From Sphingomonas bacterium (GTDB lineage: Bacteria > Pseudomonadota > Alphaproteobacteria > Sphingomonadales > Sphingomonadaceae): DNA of 64,000 nucleotides. Numbering within the stretch: the stretch's first letter is position 1; every line of letters begins with the position of its first letter. Under the pieces are notes generated by a model. The model did not search any database. It saw nothing but the letters and a program-made list of their open reading frames with translations, and was not told the origin of the DNA. The stretch spans positions 1 through 64,000 of the forward strand of contig NZ_JAQGLJ010000007.1 of NCBI RefSeq assembly GCF_028292945.1, in the 5' to 3' direction. The translations under genes and the position numbers were made by a program. Shown here piece by piece: positions 8,602-17,773 of this stretch.

Positions 8602-9701
8602 TCCGCCAGCCGCCGATAAGCTTGGGTCCATTGCATCGACACGCGCTCAAGCGAAAACCGACTCGCCGCCAGCCCCTGCGCCGCCGCTGATCGTCGCTGC
8701 CACTCGGTGTCCTTCATCTGAAGCGTCGTTGCCAGGGCTGTGCCGATGGAAACCGCATCGTGCCCGCACGCCAGCGCTGCGCCGGTGGCGAGGCCATCGG
8801 GCAGATTGCATTGTGCGGTTATCACGGTCGGCGTTCCCGCCGCCCATGCTTCCAGTATCACCATCGGCAATCCCTCGCTGAAAGATGGCAGGATCAACGC
8901 CCGCGCATCGCGCAACAGCGCGTCCTTCGCTTCGCCATGAACCGCACCCACGAACCGCACCGATGACCCCGCCGCCGCGACGTCCCGCTCCAGCGCGGCG
9001 ACATCGGCCGCCCCCCCCCAGCCGGCGATCGTCAATGTCGCTTCACCCGCGGCCAGTCCTCGCCATGCGGTGATCAACGCGGCCAGGTTCTTCTTCGGGT
9101 GGATGCGACCTAGATAAACGATGCCCTGCCCTGCCCGCGCGCGCGCCGGAGCAAGCGAAGGTGCGGCGTTGGGGATGACCAGGCTGTCCTCTCGCCCGGT
9201 CTCGCGGCTGATGTCCGCCGCCTCCGCTTGCGTCAACGCATGCAGCGCCGCCGCTTCGCGCCAGCTCGCCCGCTCATAGCCCCAGCGCGCCAGCGCCTTC
9301 TTCGCGCGTCCGCGCTCGGTGATCCACGGGTCGAGCATGCCGTGCGGCGACACGATGTAAGGCCGCCGCGTCGCCCGCGCCCAGCGCGCGCCCGCATACG
9401 AGGGGTACAGCCAGATGCCGTGCAGATGCAGCAGGTCCAGTTCCGCGGCGAGCAGCGCACGCAACAGCCCCGGCGCCCAGCCCGGCTGCTTCGGCCCGCG
9501 CACCCGGAAATCCCGAACGGGCGTGTCGCCGAGTCGCGCCCGGTCGGCCTGCACATGCTCGTCGGTCAGCGCGAACACGCACGGCGCCCCGCCAGCCGCG
9601 CGGATCAAGTCAGCCTGCCGCACCACCGCCTCGAACACGCCGCCACCCGCGCGCGACGCGGACGCCGTCAGCAAGCCGATGCGCAACCCCGCCAGCGTCA
9701 T
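8598..9701 (-). CDS. GT4-family glycosyltransferase
   Basis: 367 residues with the two Rossmann halves of a GT-B enzyme. The N-terminal half has 'LRIGLLTASASRAGGGVFEA' and 'HLHGIWLYPSYAGARWA'. The C-terminal half has the nucleotide-sugar site: IVYLGRIHPKKNLAALITAW, the GT4 signature 'LILPSFSEGLPMVILEAWA', and GTPTVIT. It is a cytoplasmic transferase building a lipid-linked repeat unit; the sugar is unknown. The ATG at 9701 overlaps the stop of the upstream polymerase (ATGA). A longer frame reaching 9968 exists, but its extra ~89 residues are Arg-rich antisense to the polymerase gene and were discarded. Confidence 0.9.
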   Translation of the reverse strand: MTLAGLRIGLLTASASRAGGGVFEAVVRQADLIRAAGGAPCVFALTDEHVQADRARLGDTPVRDFRVRGPKQPGWAPGLLRALLAAELDLLHLHGIWLYPSYAGARWARATRRPYIVSPHGMLDPWITERGRAKKALARWGYERASWREAAALHALTQAEAADISRETGREDSLVIPNAAPSLAPARARAGQGIVYLGRIHPKKNLAALITAWRGLAAGEATLTIAGWGGAADVAALERDVAAAGSSVRFVGAVHGEAKDALLRDARALILPSFSEGLPMVILEAWAAGTPTVITAQCNLPDGLATGAALACGHDAVSIGTALATTLQMKDTEWQRRSAAAQGLAASRFSLERVSMQWTQAYRRLAE

Positions 9702-11044
9702 CCGGGAACAACGCGTGGCGGGCCGGCAGGGTGACTGCCCGACACTAGCCTGTTCACGCCCCACCAGATCAATACCGGCACCACGGCGAAGAACGAGGTC
9801 TTGAGGACGGAGAGCAGCAGCCCGTCGCGGAAGCATTGCAGGGCGACCGGCATGAACAGCATGAACAGCGCGGTCCGGACCCAATCCTGACGCGACGCGA
9901 CGTAGGCATTGTAGATGCGCCCGTAAACGAAGGCGAAGAATGCGGTCCACAGCACCACGCCAATCCATCCCGCCGCTCGCCAGCCCTCTCCCGGAATCGC
10001 CATCGTCGCGCCCACCGACGTGCCATACCGCCAGATGAACAGCCGCTCGAATGGCGCGCCCTGCGGCTTACCCGACCAAAGCACCCGCGGAATTGGCTCA
10101 GTTACGATCTGGGCGTTGATCAGGAAATAATCATATGTGCCGGTCTTCGCCGGCACGGTGTGAACCATGTATTCGAAGAACTCCATGTTGCCGAAGTCCA
10201 TCGACTCCAGCGGTCGCATGGTGAAGTAATTGCTCGCGCCGCTTGCCACCTGCTCGCCGCCGAAGAACGACCGGATCGCCCGCCCGCGATCTTCGCCAAT
10301 CACCGTGAACAGCGCGAACAGCGGGATCGCCGCGACGATCAGCCGCCCGGCCGGCCAACGCAAACGCCGCTCCCACGCCCACAACGATGCACATGACAAC
10401 ACCGCCATGACGAACGGCCAGCGCCCGCCGGTGCCTGCGCGTGCGAGAATGAAGACGAGCAACGGCAGCAGCGACCACCAGCGGAACCGCGCCGTCCAGG
10501 CGATCAGCACGGCGATCGGACCGAGCATCAGATTGACGTCGTTATAATAGCCGTTGCCCGTCGTGTTGACGGTCGCGCCAGTCTCCATGTTGACGATCAT
10601 GCTCCCGGCACCGACCAACGTTCCCGCCAGGCCAGCATACAGTGACCAGATCGCGGGCGGCACGCACAGCACGATCATCGTCCAGAAGCCGGCATCGAAG
10701 CGCGGCGGTTCGCCCTGAACCGCGCTCGGCGCACGCGACATCGGCAGGCCGCCGACCCGCGCCGCCACCGATACGAAGACGATCAGGCCGAGGTTCGCCG
10801 CCGCGAGCACCGTCATCTTGTCGGCCCAGCTCGGCTGAAATTTCATCGCGGCGTATAGCTCGTCGTAGCGCAGCACGTGCGCCAGCACCGGCCGGATCGC
10901 GAACAGCACGCCGTGAAATACCAGATAGTGCGTGATCGGGTGATAGATCGACGCGAACGGCTCACGTACATACCACAGGGCCGTACCTGCCCACAGCAGC
11001 ACGCCGACCACCAGCATGAACTCATAGGGCGTGGCGCCGATCAT
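9698..11044 (-). CDS. Oligosaccharide repeat-unit polymerase (Wzy-like)
   Basis: A 448-residue polytopic membrane protein with about eleven hydrophobic segments, starting MIGATPYEFMLVVGVLLWAG. A large central loop contains 'ESMDFGNMEFFEYMVHTVP' and 'PIPRVLWSGKPQGAPFERLF', which fit periplasmic loops of Wzy/EpsG-like polymerases. It most likely polymerises repeat units delivered by a flippase. It heads a minus-strand run with the GT4 and acetyltransferase genes through ATGA overlaps. A broken SGNH hydrolase lies just upstream in transcription order, 9 nt away. Confidence 0.8.
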   Translation of the reverse strand: MIGATPYEFMLVVGVLLWAGTALWYVREPFASIYHPITHYLVFHGVLFAIRPVLAHVLRYDELYAAMKFQPSWADKMTVLAAANLGLIVFVSVAARVGGLPMSRAPSAVQGEPPRFDAGFWTMIVLCVPPAIWSLYAGLAGTLVGAGSMIVNMETGATVNTTGNGYYNDVNLMLGPIAVLIAWTARFRWWSLLPLLVFILARAGTGGRWPFVMAVLSCASLWAWERRLRWPAGRLIVAAIPLFALFTVIGEDRGRAIRSFFGGEQVASGASNYFTMRPLESMDFGNMEFFEYMVHTVPAKTGTYDYFLINAQIVTEPIPRVLWSGKPQGAPFERLFIWRYGTSVGATMAIPGEGWRAAGWIGVVLWTAFFAFVYGRIYNAYVASRQDWVRTALFMLFMPVALQCFRDGLLLSVLKTSFFAVVPVLIWWGVNRLVSGSHPAGPPRVVPG

Positions 11045-11053
11045 TACCGGACC

Positions 11054-11888
11054 CTACAGCGCGACCGCGATATCGCCAGCCAATACCCTCATGCCAGCGG
11101 GCGTCGGATGGATCGAATCGCGGTAAAGGTCGGCTCGCCAGCGCCTGCTCCGTTTCAGACACAGCAACGCCAGCTTCTCCATCCTGAAGACCGGCGGGAC
11201 CGCGAAGCCGCAAGGCGACCCATCGCGTAGCTCGTCCCGGCTCGGATACAGCACCACCAGCAACGGCTTGCGCAGTCGTACGGTGAGCGCGCGCAGCCGC
11301 GCCGCCACATCGACGCGCGGAACGCGCAGCTGCGGCGGGGGCGGCGGCGGGGTGGGCCGCAGCAGGTAGCGGGTCAGCGCCTGCCACGCCGCCGACGACA
11401 GGTGGCGAACCGGGTGGGTGTTCGCATTGGCCCAGCACGATGGCCCCGCGAAATCACCCGAATTGGCGACCAGCACGATCCGGTCGACGCCATCGATGAC
11501 GGCCGGATGATCGTCGAGATATTGCAGCTCGTTCTGCAGCGCCCAACTACCAGCGCCGATCAGCCACACCTGGCACCCTCTCGCCGCCGCCAGCTGCGGT
11601 CCCAGCCGGTCGGGCGCGCGAATAGGGGTTGCCGCCCAGGACGATGCTGTCCCCGATCAGCAGCACGCGTCGGGGCAGGCCGGCGACGAAGCGTCGCGGC
11701 GTCCCCATGCTGAGATCGTTGAAGGCCCAGCCGTTCGTCCATACGAACGCGCCCGCCTGGTTCGGTACGGGGATATACCCGATGCGGCGATCGGCCCGGT
11801 ACAAGGGAACGTCGGTGACGCGGCTGGCCTGCGCGATCACCTCGATCGTCAACAGGGACAGGCACACGATCAGCACTGCTCGCAGCAT
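11054..11888 (-). pseudogene. SGNH/GDSL-type hydrolase interrupted by a frameshift
   Basis: Two adjacent frames encode halves of one protein. The first (start 11888) has a signal-anchor-like N-terminus (MLRAVLIVCLSLLTIEVIAQ) and the nucleophile block 'RRVLLIGDSIVLGGNPY'. The second gives 'APDRLGPQLAAARGCQVWLI', then GAGSWALQNELQYLDDHP, and the catalytic Asp/His block 'DSIHPTPAGMRVLAGD'. Joining the two needs one base removed at about 11611-11623, after codons for NPY. It is probably a polysaccharide O-acyl esterase that is either recently inactivated or the site of a sequencing error. Serine, Asp and His motifs are all still present, which favours a very recent event. It lies 9 nt upstream of the polymerase gene in the same orientation. 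Confidence 0.8.
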
Positions 11889-12009
11889 GGGGAAGCCCCC
11901 TGGCCGGAGACGCTCATATTCCAGACTTTAGCATGCCTTCCAAGCGAGCTTGCGCGCCCGTGATCCGACGGTTCCGCCTCACGCCGTTTGTCGCTAGAGA
12001 CATTCGCGA

Positions 12010-12086
12010 GCGCCCGTAGCTCAGCTGGATAGAGCACGTGCCTTCTAAGCTCGTGGTCGGTGGTTCGAGTCCACCCGGGCGCGCCA
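12010..12086 (+). tRNA. tRNA-Arg (anticodon TCT)
   Basis: The 77-nt sequence folds as a cloverleaf. The acceptor GCGCCCG pairs with CGGGCGC, with discriminator G and an encoded CCA. The D arm is GCTC/GAGC, the anticodon loop CTTCTAA reads TCT (Arg, codons AGA/AGG), and the T arm GGTGG/CCACC carries TTCGAGT. The anticodon stem CGTGC/GCTCG has a T-T mismatch at the middle pair (positions 29-41), which is unusual. It sits at the left border of the catabolic island, where tRNA genes commonly act as integration sites. Confidence 0.95.
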
Positions 12087-12884
12087 CCATTTTCAATGAC
12101 TTAGCCCTTATCTCACCTGCCGACACCTGGTCCTGGGTAGCGTATGGGTAGCGAGAATGACCTCCGGCGTCCGATCTAAACGACGTTCTATTTCAGCATC
12201 CATGCGCTCAACTCCAGCTTCGCGCTCCGCATCTTGTCGAGCAACCCCGTCAGCCACTGCTCGCTCATCATTCTCGACCTGAGCCCTTTTAGCTCGTGCA
12301 GCCGGTTGCTCGGACGCTTGCCCCCTCTCCCGGCGAGCGCCTGTCAAACGTGCCTCGGCATCGCATCTGTGGAACTTGCGCTCCCCTAACTTAAGGGCTC
12401 TTCGGCAAAGCCTACGCGTGCATATTTGCGTGAAGAGGTCAAAGTACGAGACTTCCATCTCGACAGTAGATGTGGCTATTCTGGTCGACTTCAACAATGC
12501 GTTCATCTGCTTCAGGTCGACCACCACGCGGCCAGATAGGTCCGGTGCCGAGCCACCGCACCCTAGGTCTTGCCGTTCGATGTTCGGTAAATGGGCATTT
12601 TGCGTGCATTCACTGATGGGGCGGCCGATGGGCAAACATGGCGCAGTTCCGCCCGGTCGTGGGGCAGCGGCGATACTCGTGTGCTCCACGGAAACCGTGT
12701 CGGTTCATAGTAGACGTAGATGCCGTCGTGAGCAGAAGGAGGCGATCGTACGTCAGCACCAGAGTGCGGATCACCTTCAGTAACAAGTCGGAACAGCGAC
12801 GACGACTCCGAGGCTTGCGAGAGTGCAGTCCGGCGCGCCTGTCGCGCCTCGATATGCGCCGGCCCGTTCAGTTATACGCCGCTG
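12087..12884. other. About 0.8 kb without a convincing gene, downstream of tRNA-Arg
   Basis: Base composition is visibly less GC-rich than the flanks, and no frame shows the third-position GC pattern of its neighbours. A minus-strand frame (12108-12689) has a charged, possibly coiled-coil stretch (about 12190-12370) that could be the remnant of a larger gene; nothing in it is recognisable. A direct repeat GGGTAGCG-TAT-GGGTAGCG lies at about 12134-12152. The stretch may be a decayed integration junction between the tRNA and the catabolic island, but I saw no integrase motif. Confidence 0.4.
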
Positions 12885-15800
12885 TCACCAACAGTCGATG
12901 TATCGACGGCTGCCCCGTGTCGGCGGGGTGGCCGCCAGCCCGCGGGACAGCCAGCGGCGCGTGTCGGCCGGGTCGATCACCGCGTCGATGTCGATGAACT
13001 GGGCCACCGCCACCGCCTTGCCGCTGGCATATAGCTCCGCCACGAGCGACTGATAGCGAGCCTCCCGTGCCGCCGGGTCGGCGATGGCGTCGAGCTCGCG
13101 ACGGTGGCCAAGCCGCACCGCGCCCTCCAGCCCCATCCCGCCGAACTCACCCGTCGGCCATGCGACGGTCATCGCGCCGGCGTGAAGTGAGCCGCCCGCC
13201 ATCGCCATCGCGCCCAGCCCATACCCCTTTCGCACCACCACCGTGAAGATCGGGACGGTCAGTCCACCCGCGACCACGAACATCCGCCCGCCGTGACGCA
13301 CGGTTCCCGTCGCCTCCGCCTCCGGCCCGACCATGAAGCCGGGCGTGTCGCACAGAGAAAGGAGCGGGATGCCGAAACTGTCGCACAACTGCATGTGCCG
13401 CGCCGCCTTGTCGCAACCGGGCGCGTCGATGGCGCCGCTCAGATGTCGGCAATCGTTCGCGATCACCCCCATCGGCCGACCGCCGATGCGCAGGAAGCCC
13501 GTGATCATGCCTGGTGCGAACCCGCCGCGCAGCTCCGTCCAGCTGCCGGTATCCGCAAGCAGCTCGATGGCCTGCCGGATGTCGAATACCCGCAGCCGGT
13601 TTTCCGGCACCACATGACGCAACAGACGCTGATCGGCGCACTCCCCGCCCGCCAGCCGGCCCTGGAAATAGCCCAGCAACGTGCGGGTGACGGCCGTGGC
13701 CTCGGCCTCGTCCGCTGCGCGGAAATCGACGACGCCGTTCGACCATTGTACGTCGATTGGCCCGATCTCGTCGGGGGTGAACACGCCCAACCCGCCGCCT
13801 TCGATCATCGCCGGGCCGCCCAGCCCCAGGTTCGAATTCTCGGTGGCGACGATCAGGTCGCAGCAGCCCAGAAACACCGCGTTACCGGCAAAGCATCGGC
13901 CCGAGGCGATGCCGATGCGCGGTGCCTTGCCCGAGAGCGCGGCGAAGTGCGCGAAGCTCTCGCCGGACAACCCCGTCTGCCCCCGCGGGGCGCTTCCGTC
14001 GCCAGGCCGGCCGCCGCCACCTTCGCAATAGAAGACGAGCGGGATCTCGGCGCGATCCACGACCTCGATCAGGCGGTCGGTCTTGAGATGGTTGATGCGG
14101 CCCTGAGTTCCCGCGATCACGGTGAAATCATAGGACAAGCCCGCGCACTTCGCGGCATCCTCGCCGAACTGATCCGCGTTCACGGTCCCCAGGCCGGTGA
14201 CGATCCCGTCCCCCGGCGTCGCGCGCATCAACTCTTCTGTCGTGCCCCGCCGCCCCATCGCGATGGCGAGTTGGCCATATTCGAGAAAGCTATCGGCGTC
14301 GAACAGGTCATCGAGGTTCTCGCGCGCGGTGCGCTGACCCGTGCGGCGGCGACGAGCGACGGCATCGGGCCGGTTCTCGTCCAGCGTCAGCCCGGTCCGT
14401 TCGATCAGCTCGGCGAGATCCATGCGGGGCGCGTCCAGGTCGACGGCGGCGTCCTCGGCAATGCTGGTCTCGCCCAGCTCCGCAGGCTCGATGAAGAGCA
14501 ACGGGCTGTTCTCGTGAACGACCGCACCCGGGATTGCAGCCAGACCGCGCACGAACCCGGCAACTTCGGCAACCACCAGATGCTGCATCTTGAGCGCTTC
14601 CAGCACCGCGACCTGCTGGCCGGCGCGCACGATGTCGCCGGGCGCGACATCGATCGACACCACCGCCCCGGTGAGTGGTGCAACGATGCTCCGCGTGCCC
14701 GGCGGTGCGGGCGGGTGGCGCTCCACGGCGGTCTCGGCTTCGACCGACCGGTGCCGGGGCTCGGGACGCGCGGCGAGCAGTTCCGGCAGCTCACGCTCGA
14801 ACCACCGCGTATCAATGTCGGTGAAATCGGTTCGCGCCAGTACCGCGGCGAGCAGCCCCGCATTGGTTTCCAGACCTGCTACGTTCAGGTCGGACAGCGC
14901 GCGGGCGGCGCGACGGCGGACCGTGGCAACGTCGTCACCATGAACGATCAGTTTCGCGATCAGCGGATCGAAACGAGGGTTGGTGGCAAAGCCGACAAAG
15001 GCGGCGGCATCGACACGCACGCCGGGGCCGCCGGGCGGATCGAAGGCGGTAATGGTGCCCGACGCTGGGCGGACGCCTGTTGCATCCACGATCTCGGCAT
15101 TGATGCGCAGCTGCACCGCGGCACCGCGAGGCGGCGGTGCGGTCGCGAGGCCTAGCTCGGCCAGGGTCATGCCCTCGGCGATGCGGAGCGCGGTCTTCAC
15201 CAGATCGACGCCATAGACCGCCTCCGTGACGGTATGCTCGACCTGGAGACGTGGATTGACCTCGATGAAGGCGTAAGCCTGGGCGTCGTCGGGCCGCCGG
15301 TCGCGGTCGACCAGAAACTCGACCGTCGCCAGACCGCGATACGGCACCGTCGCGATCAGACGCTCCGCCGCCTCGATGATCCTCCTGCGCAGCCCTTCGT
15401 CGAGCGCCGGCGCCGGTGCCCACTCGACCAGCTTCTGGTAGCGTCGCTGGAGCGTGCAATCACGCTCCCCCAGCGCGACCACGCCGCCCTCCCCATCGGC
15501 AACGACCTGCACCTCGATATGCCGAGCGCTGGCGACATAACGCTCCACCAGCACTTCGCCGGATCCGAACGCGGACTGCGCCTCGCTCGCGCACGCCGCA
15601 ATCGCGTCGACCAGGGCCGCAGGGTCGGAGACGTGCCGTATGCCCCTCCCGCCACCACCGGCCAGCGCCTTGACCATGACGGCCGCACCTGCCGGCAGGG
15701 ATTGCAGCAGCAATACCGCGGCCTGCGGGTCGCCGGTCTCCACCCCGGCGAGAACCGGGACTCCTGCCGCCTCGGCCTGCCGCTTGGCCGCGAGCTTGTC

Positions 15801-16145
15801 CCCCAGCAGCGCCAGCATCGCCGGGCTGGGGCCGACGAACACCAGGCCGGCCTCCGCGCACGCGGCGGCGAAATCGGCATTCTCGCTGAGGAAGCCATAG
15901 CCGGGGTGAACCGCATCACAGCCGGTGTTCCGGGCCGCCGCGATCACCGCCGCCATGTCCAGATAGCCCGCTGGCCCCGTGCCTGGCAGCGCTACCGCCT
16001 GATCGGCAGCGCGGACATGAAGCGATCCGCCGTCGTCGGCCGAGTGGATCGCGACCGTTTCGACCCCCATCTCACCTGCCGCGCGGGCGATGCGGATCGC
16101 GATTTCGCCACGGTTGGCGATCAGCAGCCGGCAGATGGCGCTCAT
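12885..16145 (-). CDS. Single-chain biotin-dependent acyl-CoA carboxylase (BC-BCCP-CT fusion)
   Basis: 1,086 residues carrying all parts of an acyl-CoA carboxylase in one chain. Biotin carboxylase occupies ~1-450 (LLIANRGEIAIRIARAA; ATP-grasp glycine loop 'KALAGGGGRGIRHV'; 'EVNPRLQVEHTVTE'). The biotinyl domain is ~480-550 with EALKMQH and the biotin acceptor at Lys519. Carboxyltransferase occupies ~590-1080 (GIASGRCFAGNAVFLGCCD; 'LCDTPGFMVGPEAEATGTVR' oxyanion region). It carboxylates an acyl-CoA using bicarbonate and ATP. Most bacteria use separate subunits; single-chain long-chain-type carboxylases are known but less common. The ATG at 16145 overlaps the ligase stop (ATGA), so it is the last gene of the minus arm. 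Confidence 0.92.
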   Translation of the reverse strand: MSAICRLLIANRGEIAIRIARAAGEMGVETVAIHSADDGGSLHVRAADQAVALPGTGPAGYLDMAAVIAAARNTGCDAVHPGYGFLSENADFAAACAEAGLVFVGPSPAMLALLGDKLAAKRQAEAAGVPVLAGVETGDPQAAVLLLQSLPAGAAVMVKALAGGGGRGIRHVSDPAALVDAIAACASEAQSAFGSGEVLVERYVASARHIEVQVVADGEGGVVALGERDCTLQRRYQKLVEWAPAPALDEGLRRRIIEAAERLIATVPYRGLATVEFLVDRDRRPDDAQAYAFIEVNPRLQVEHTVTEAVYGVDLVKTALRIAEGMTLAELGLATAPPPRGAAVQLRINAEIVDATGVRPASGTITAFDPPGGPGVRVDAAAFVGFATNPRFDPLIAKLIVHGDDVATVRRRAARALSDLNVAGLETNAGLLAAVLARTDFTDIDTRWFERELPELLAARPEPRHRSVEAETAVERHPPAPPGTRSIVAPLTGAVVSIDVAPGDIVRAGQQVAVLEALKMQHLVVAEVAGFVRGLAAIPGAVVHENSPLLFIEPAELGETSIAEDAAVDLDAPRMDLAELIERTGLTLDENRPDAVARRRRTGQRTARENLDDLFDADSFLEYGQLAIAMGRRGTTEELMRATPGDGIVTGLGTVNADQFGEDAAKCAGLSYDFTVIAGTQGRINHLKTDRLIEVVDRAEIPLVFYCEGGGGRPGDGSAPRGQTGLSGESFAHFAALSGKAPRIGIASGRCFAGNAVFLGCCDLIVATENSNLGLGGPAMIEGGGLGVFTPDEIGPIDVQWSNGVVDFRAADEAEATAVTRTLLGYFQGRLAGGECADQRLLRHVVPENRLRVFDIRQAIELLADTGSWTELRGGFAPGMITGFLRIGGRPMGVIANDCRHLSGAIDAPGCDKAARHMQLCDSFGIPLLSLCDTPGFMVGPEAEATGTVRHGGRMFVVAGGLTVPIFTVVVRKGYGLGAMAMAGGSLHAGAMTVAWPTGEFGGMGLEGAVRLGHRRELDAIADPAAREARYQSLVAELYASGKAVAVAQFIDIDAVIDPADTRRWLSRGLAATPPTRGSRRYIDCW

Positions 16146-17761
16146 GCCGGGGATGCTTCTTCGACCAGGTTGCCGCCGCGAAACGCCATGCCGGCTTGCT
16201 CCCGATCGAACGTGCCCGGCGCCGTCCCGGCGGCGCGCAGCACATGCTTTTCCACCTTTTGCGTCGGGGTGTGTGGCAGTTCGTCCAGCACCCGCACGTA
16301 GCGGGGCACCATGAAGTGAGCCATGCGGCGTGCCAAGAACCGCACCAGATCGCGCGGGTCGAGCGCCATTCCGGAATTGAGCGATACCGCCACCAGCACC
16401 TCGTCCTCGCCATATTCGCTGGGAACGGCGACCGCCGCCGCCTCCCGAACGGCGGGGTGGGCGCACACCTCGCCCTCGACCTCGAACGACGAGATGTTCT
16501 CGCCCCGTCGGCGGATCGAGTCCTTGACCCGGTCGACGAAGAAGTAGTTCCCGTCCGCATCGACCCGAAAGGCGTCACCGGTGTGGAACCAGCCATTGCG
16601 CCATGCTCGCGCGGTCGCTTCCGGGTCATTGAGGTAGCCGGAGTTCATGCCCCAGGTCCGGTCGGTGCGCAGGATCAGCTCGCCGAGCGCGCCCGGCGCC
16701 ACCTCGCAGTCGTTGGCGTCGACAAGTCGTGCCTCGACACCGGGTCGGAGCTTCCCGCAGCTGCCGATGACCTGGGGATTACGTTCGCTGACCAGCGGCG
16801 TGGAAATCTCCGTCATGTTGAAGACGGTAAAGACGTCCACTCCAAATCGATCTGCAAATGCCTGGCCGTCCTCGGCGAGCGGCGAGAGTAGGACGCTCCG
16901 CAGCGTATGGTCCCGATCCTCCGGCCTCGACGGCTGCTTCATCAGGAAGGTGGCCATGACGCCCATCAGCACCATGGACGTGCTTTGCGTCTCGCGCACG
17001 ATGTCCCAGAAGGTCGACGGGCTGAAGCGGGACGCCAGCGCGAACGACCCCCCGACGGAGAGCGCAATGCCGATCATCCCGGCGCCTGAGATGTGAAACA
17101 ATGGCGACGCGATCAAAAAGCGGTCGTCCTCGCCGATCCAGCTCCAGCCATATTCGGTCGAGGAAAAGGCCTGCGCCGAGGAAATCAGCACGCCCTTCGA
17201 TGGGCCGGTGGTGCCGCTGGTGTAGATCACCATGCGCGTGTCCCAGACCTCGACGTCAGCCTTGGGAGCGCCCGTGTCGGCGAGCAACAGCGCGGAGTCC
17301 CGCAGGGCGAGGGCCGGGATCTCTGCGGCTGCGTCACCGAACACCACCGCATCGCTCAACGCGGCGCGGTCGATTTCGGCGAGCCGAGGCAGCAGCTCTG
17401 CGTCGACCAGGATCAGTCGCGCGCGGGCATTGGCGATCACGTGTTCGAGCAGCCGCCCTCGATAGGCGAGGTTGATCGGAACGTAGATCGCACCGATCCA
17501 GTTGATCGCGAACCAGACCCGCACCGCGTCGGGGCCGGCGGGCAGCCACACGTTGACATAGTCGCCCTGCTTCACGCCCAGCCGTCGCAACCCCTCCCCC
17601 GTCCGACGAACCAGATCAAGCGTCTCGGCATAGGTCCACCGCTCGCCTGTCTCGAACAGCGCGAACAGCTTGTCGGGCGTTTGGCGCGCACGAAATTCGA
17701 GCTGGTCGCCCAGCACGCACTGTTCCGGAGTGGGCATGCGCGGATCGCGCCAGCGGTTCAT
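16142..17761 (-). CDS. AMP-forming acyl-CoA ligase
   Basis: A 539-residue ANL-family adenylating enzyme. Motif A3 is 'VIYTSGTTGPSKGVLI', A5 is FNMTEIS, A7 GWFHTGDAF, A8 'YFFVDRVKDSIRRRGENISS' and A10 ends near TPTQKVEKH. The 'RRRGENIS' block and overall length resemble crotonobetaine/carnitine-CoA ligases and related aliphatic acid ligases. It should activate the imported carboxylic acid as its CoA thioester. It starts 12 nt after the enoyl-CoA hydratase stop and couples into the carboxylase. Exact substrate cannot be read from sequence. Confidence 0.88.
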   Translation of the reverse strand: MNRWRDPRMPTPEQCVLGDQLEFRARQTPDKLFALFETGERWTYAETLDLVRRTGEGLRRLGVKQGDYVNVWLPAGPDAVRVWFAINWIGAIYVPINLAYRGRLLEHVIANARARLILVDAELLPRLAEIDRAALSDAVVFGDAAAEIPALALRDSALLLADTGAPKADVEVWDTRMVIYTSGTTGPSKGVLISSAQAFSSTEYGWSWIGEDDRFLIASPLFHISGAGMIGIALSVGGSFALASRFSPSTFWDIVRETQSTSMVLMGVMATFLMKQPSRPEDRDHTLRSVLLSPLAEDGQAFADRFGVDVFTVFNMTEISTPLVSERNPQVIGSCGKLRPGVEARLVDANDCEVAPGALGELILRTDRTWGMNSGYLNDPEATARAWRNGWFHTGDAFRVDADGNYFFVDRVKDSIRRRGENISSFEVEGEVCAHPAVREAAAVAVPSEYGEDEVLVAVSLNSGMALDPRDLVRFLARRMAHFMVPRYVRVLDELPHTPTQKVEKHVLRAAGTAPGTFDREQAGMAFRGGNLVEEASPA

Positions 17762-17773
17762 CGTTCGTGGCTC

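Noticed and set aside
11914-12126. Minus-strand frame giving 'RPGGLEPPTTSLEGTCSIQL'
   Set aside because: This is the well-known spurious protein produced by reading antisense across a tRNA gene; it lies over tRNA-Arg.
12108-12689. Minus-strand frame with a charged helical stretch
   Set aside because: Possible relic, but no recognisable family and no coherent start; kept only as a note in the intergenic entry.
12376-12783. Plus-strand frame of about 135 codons downstream of the tRNA
   Set aside because: Cys/Arg/His-rich composition, no domain and no RBS; codon usage unlike real genes nearby.
13293-15155. 620-codon plus-strand open frame
   Set aside because: Antisense to the carboxylase; long antisense frames are common at high GC, and the carboxylase motifs are unambiguous.
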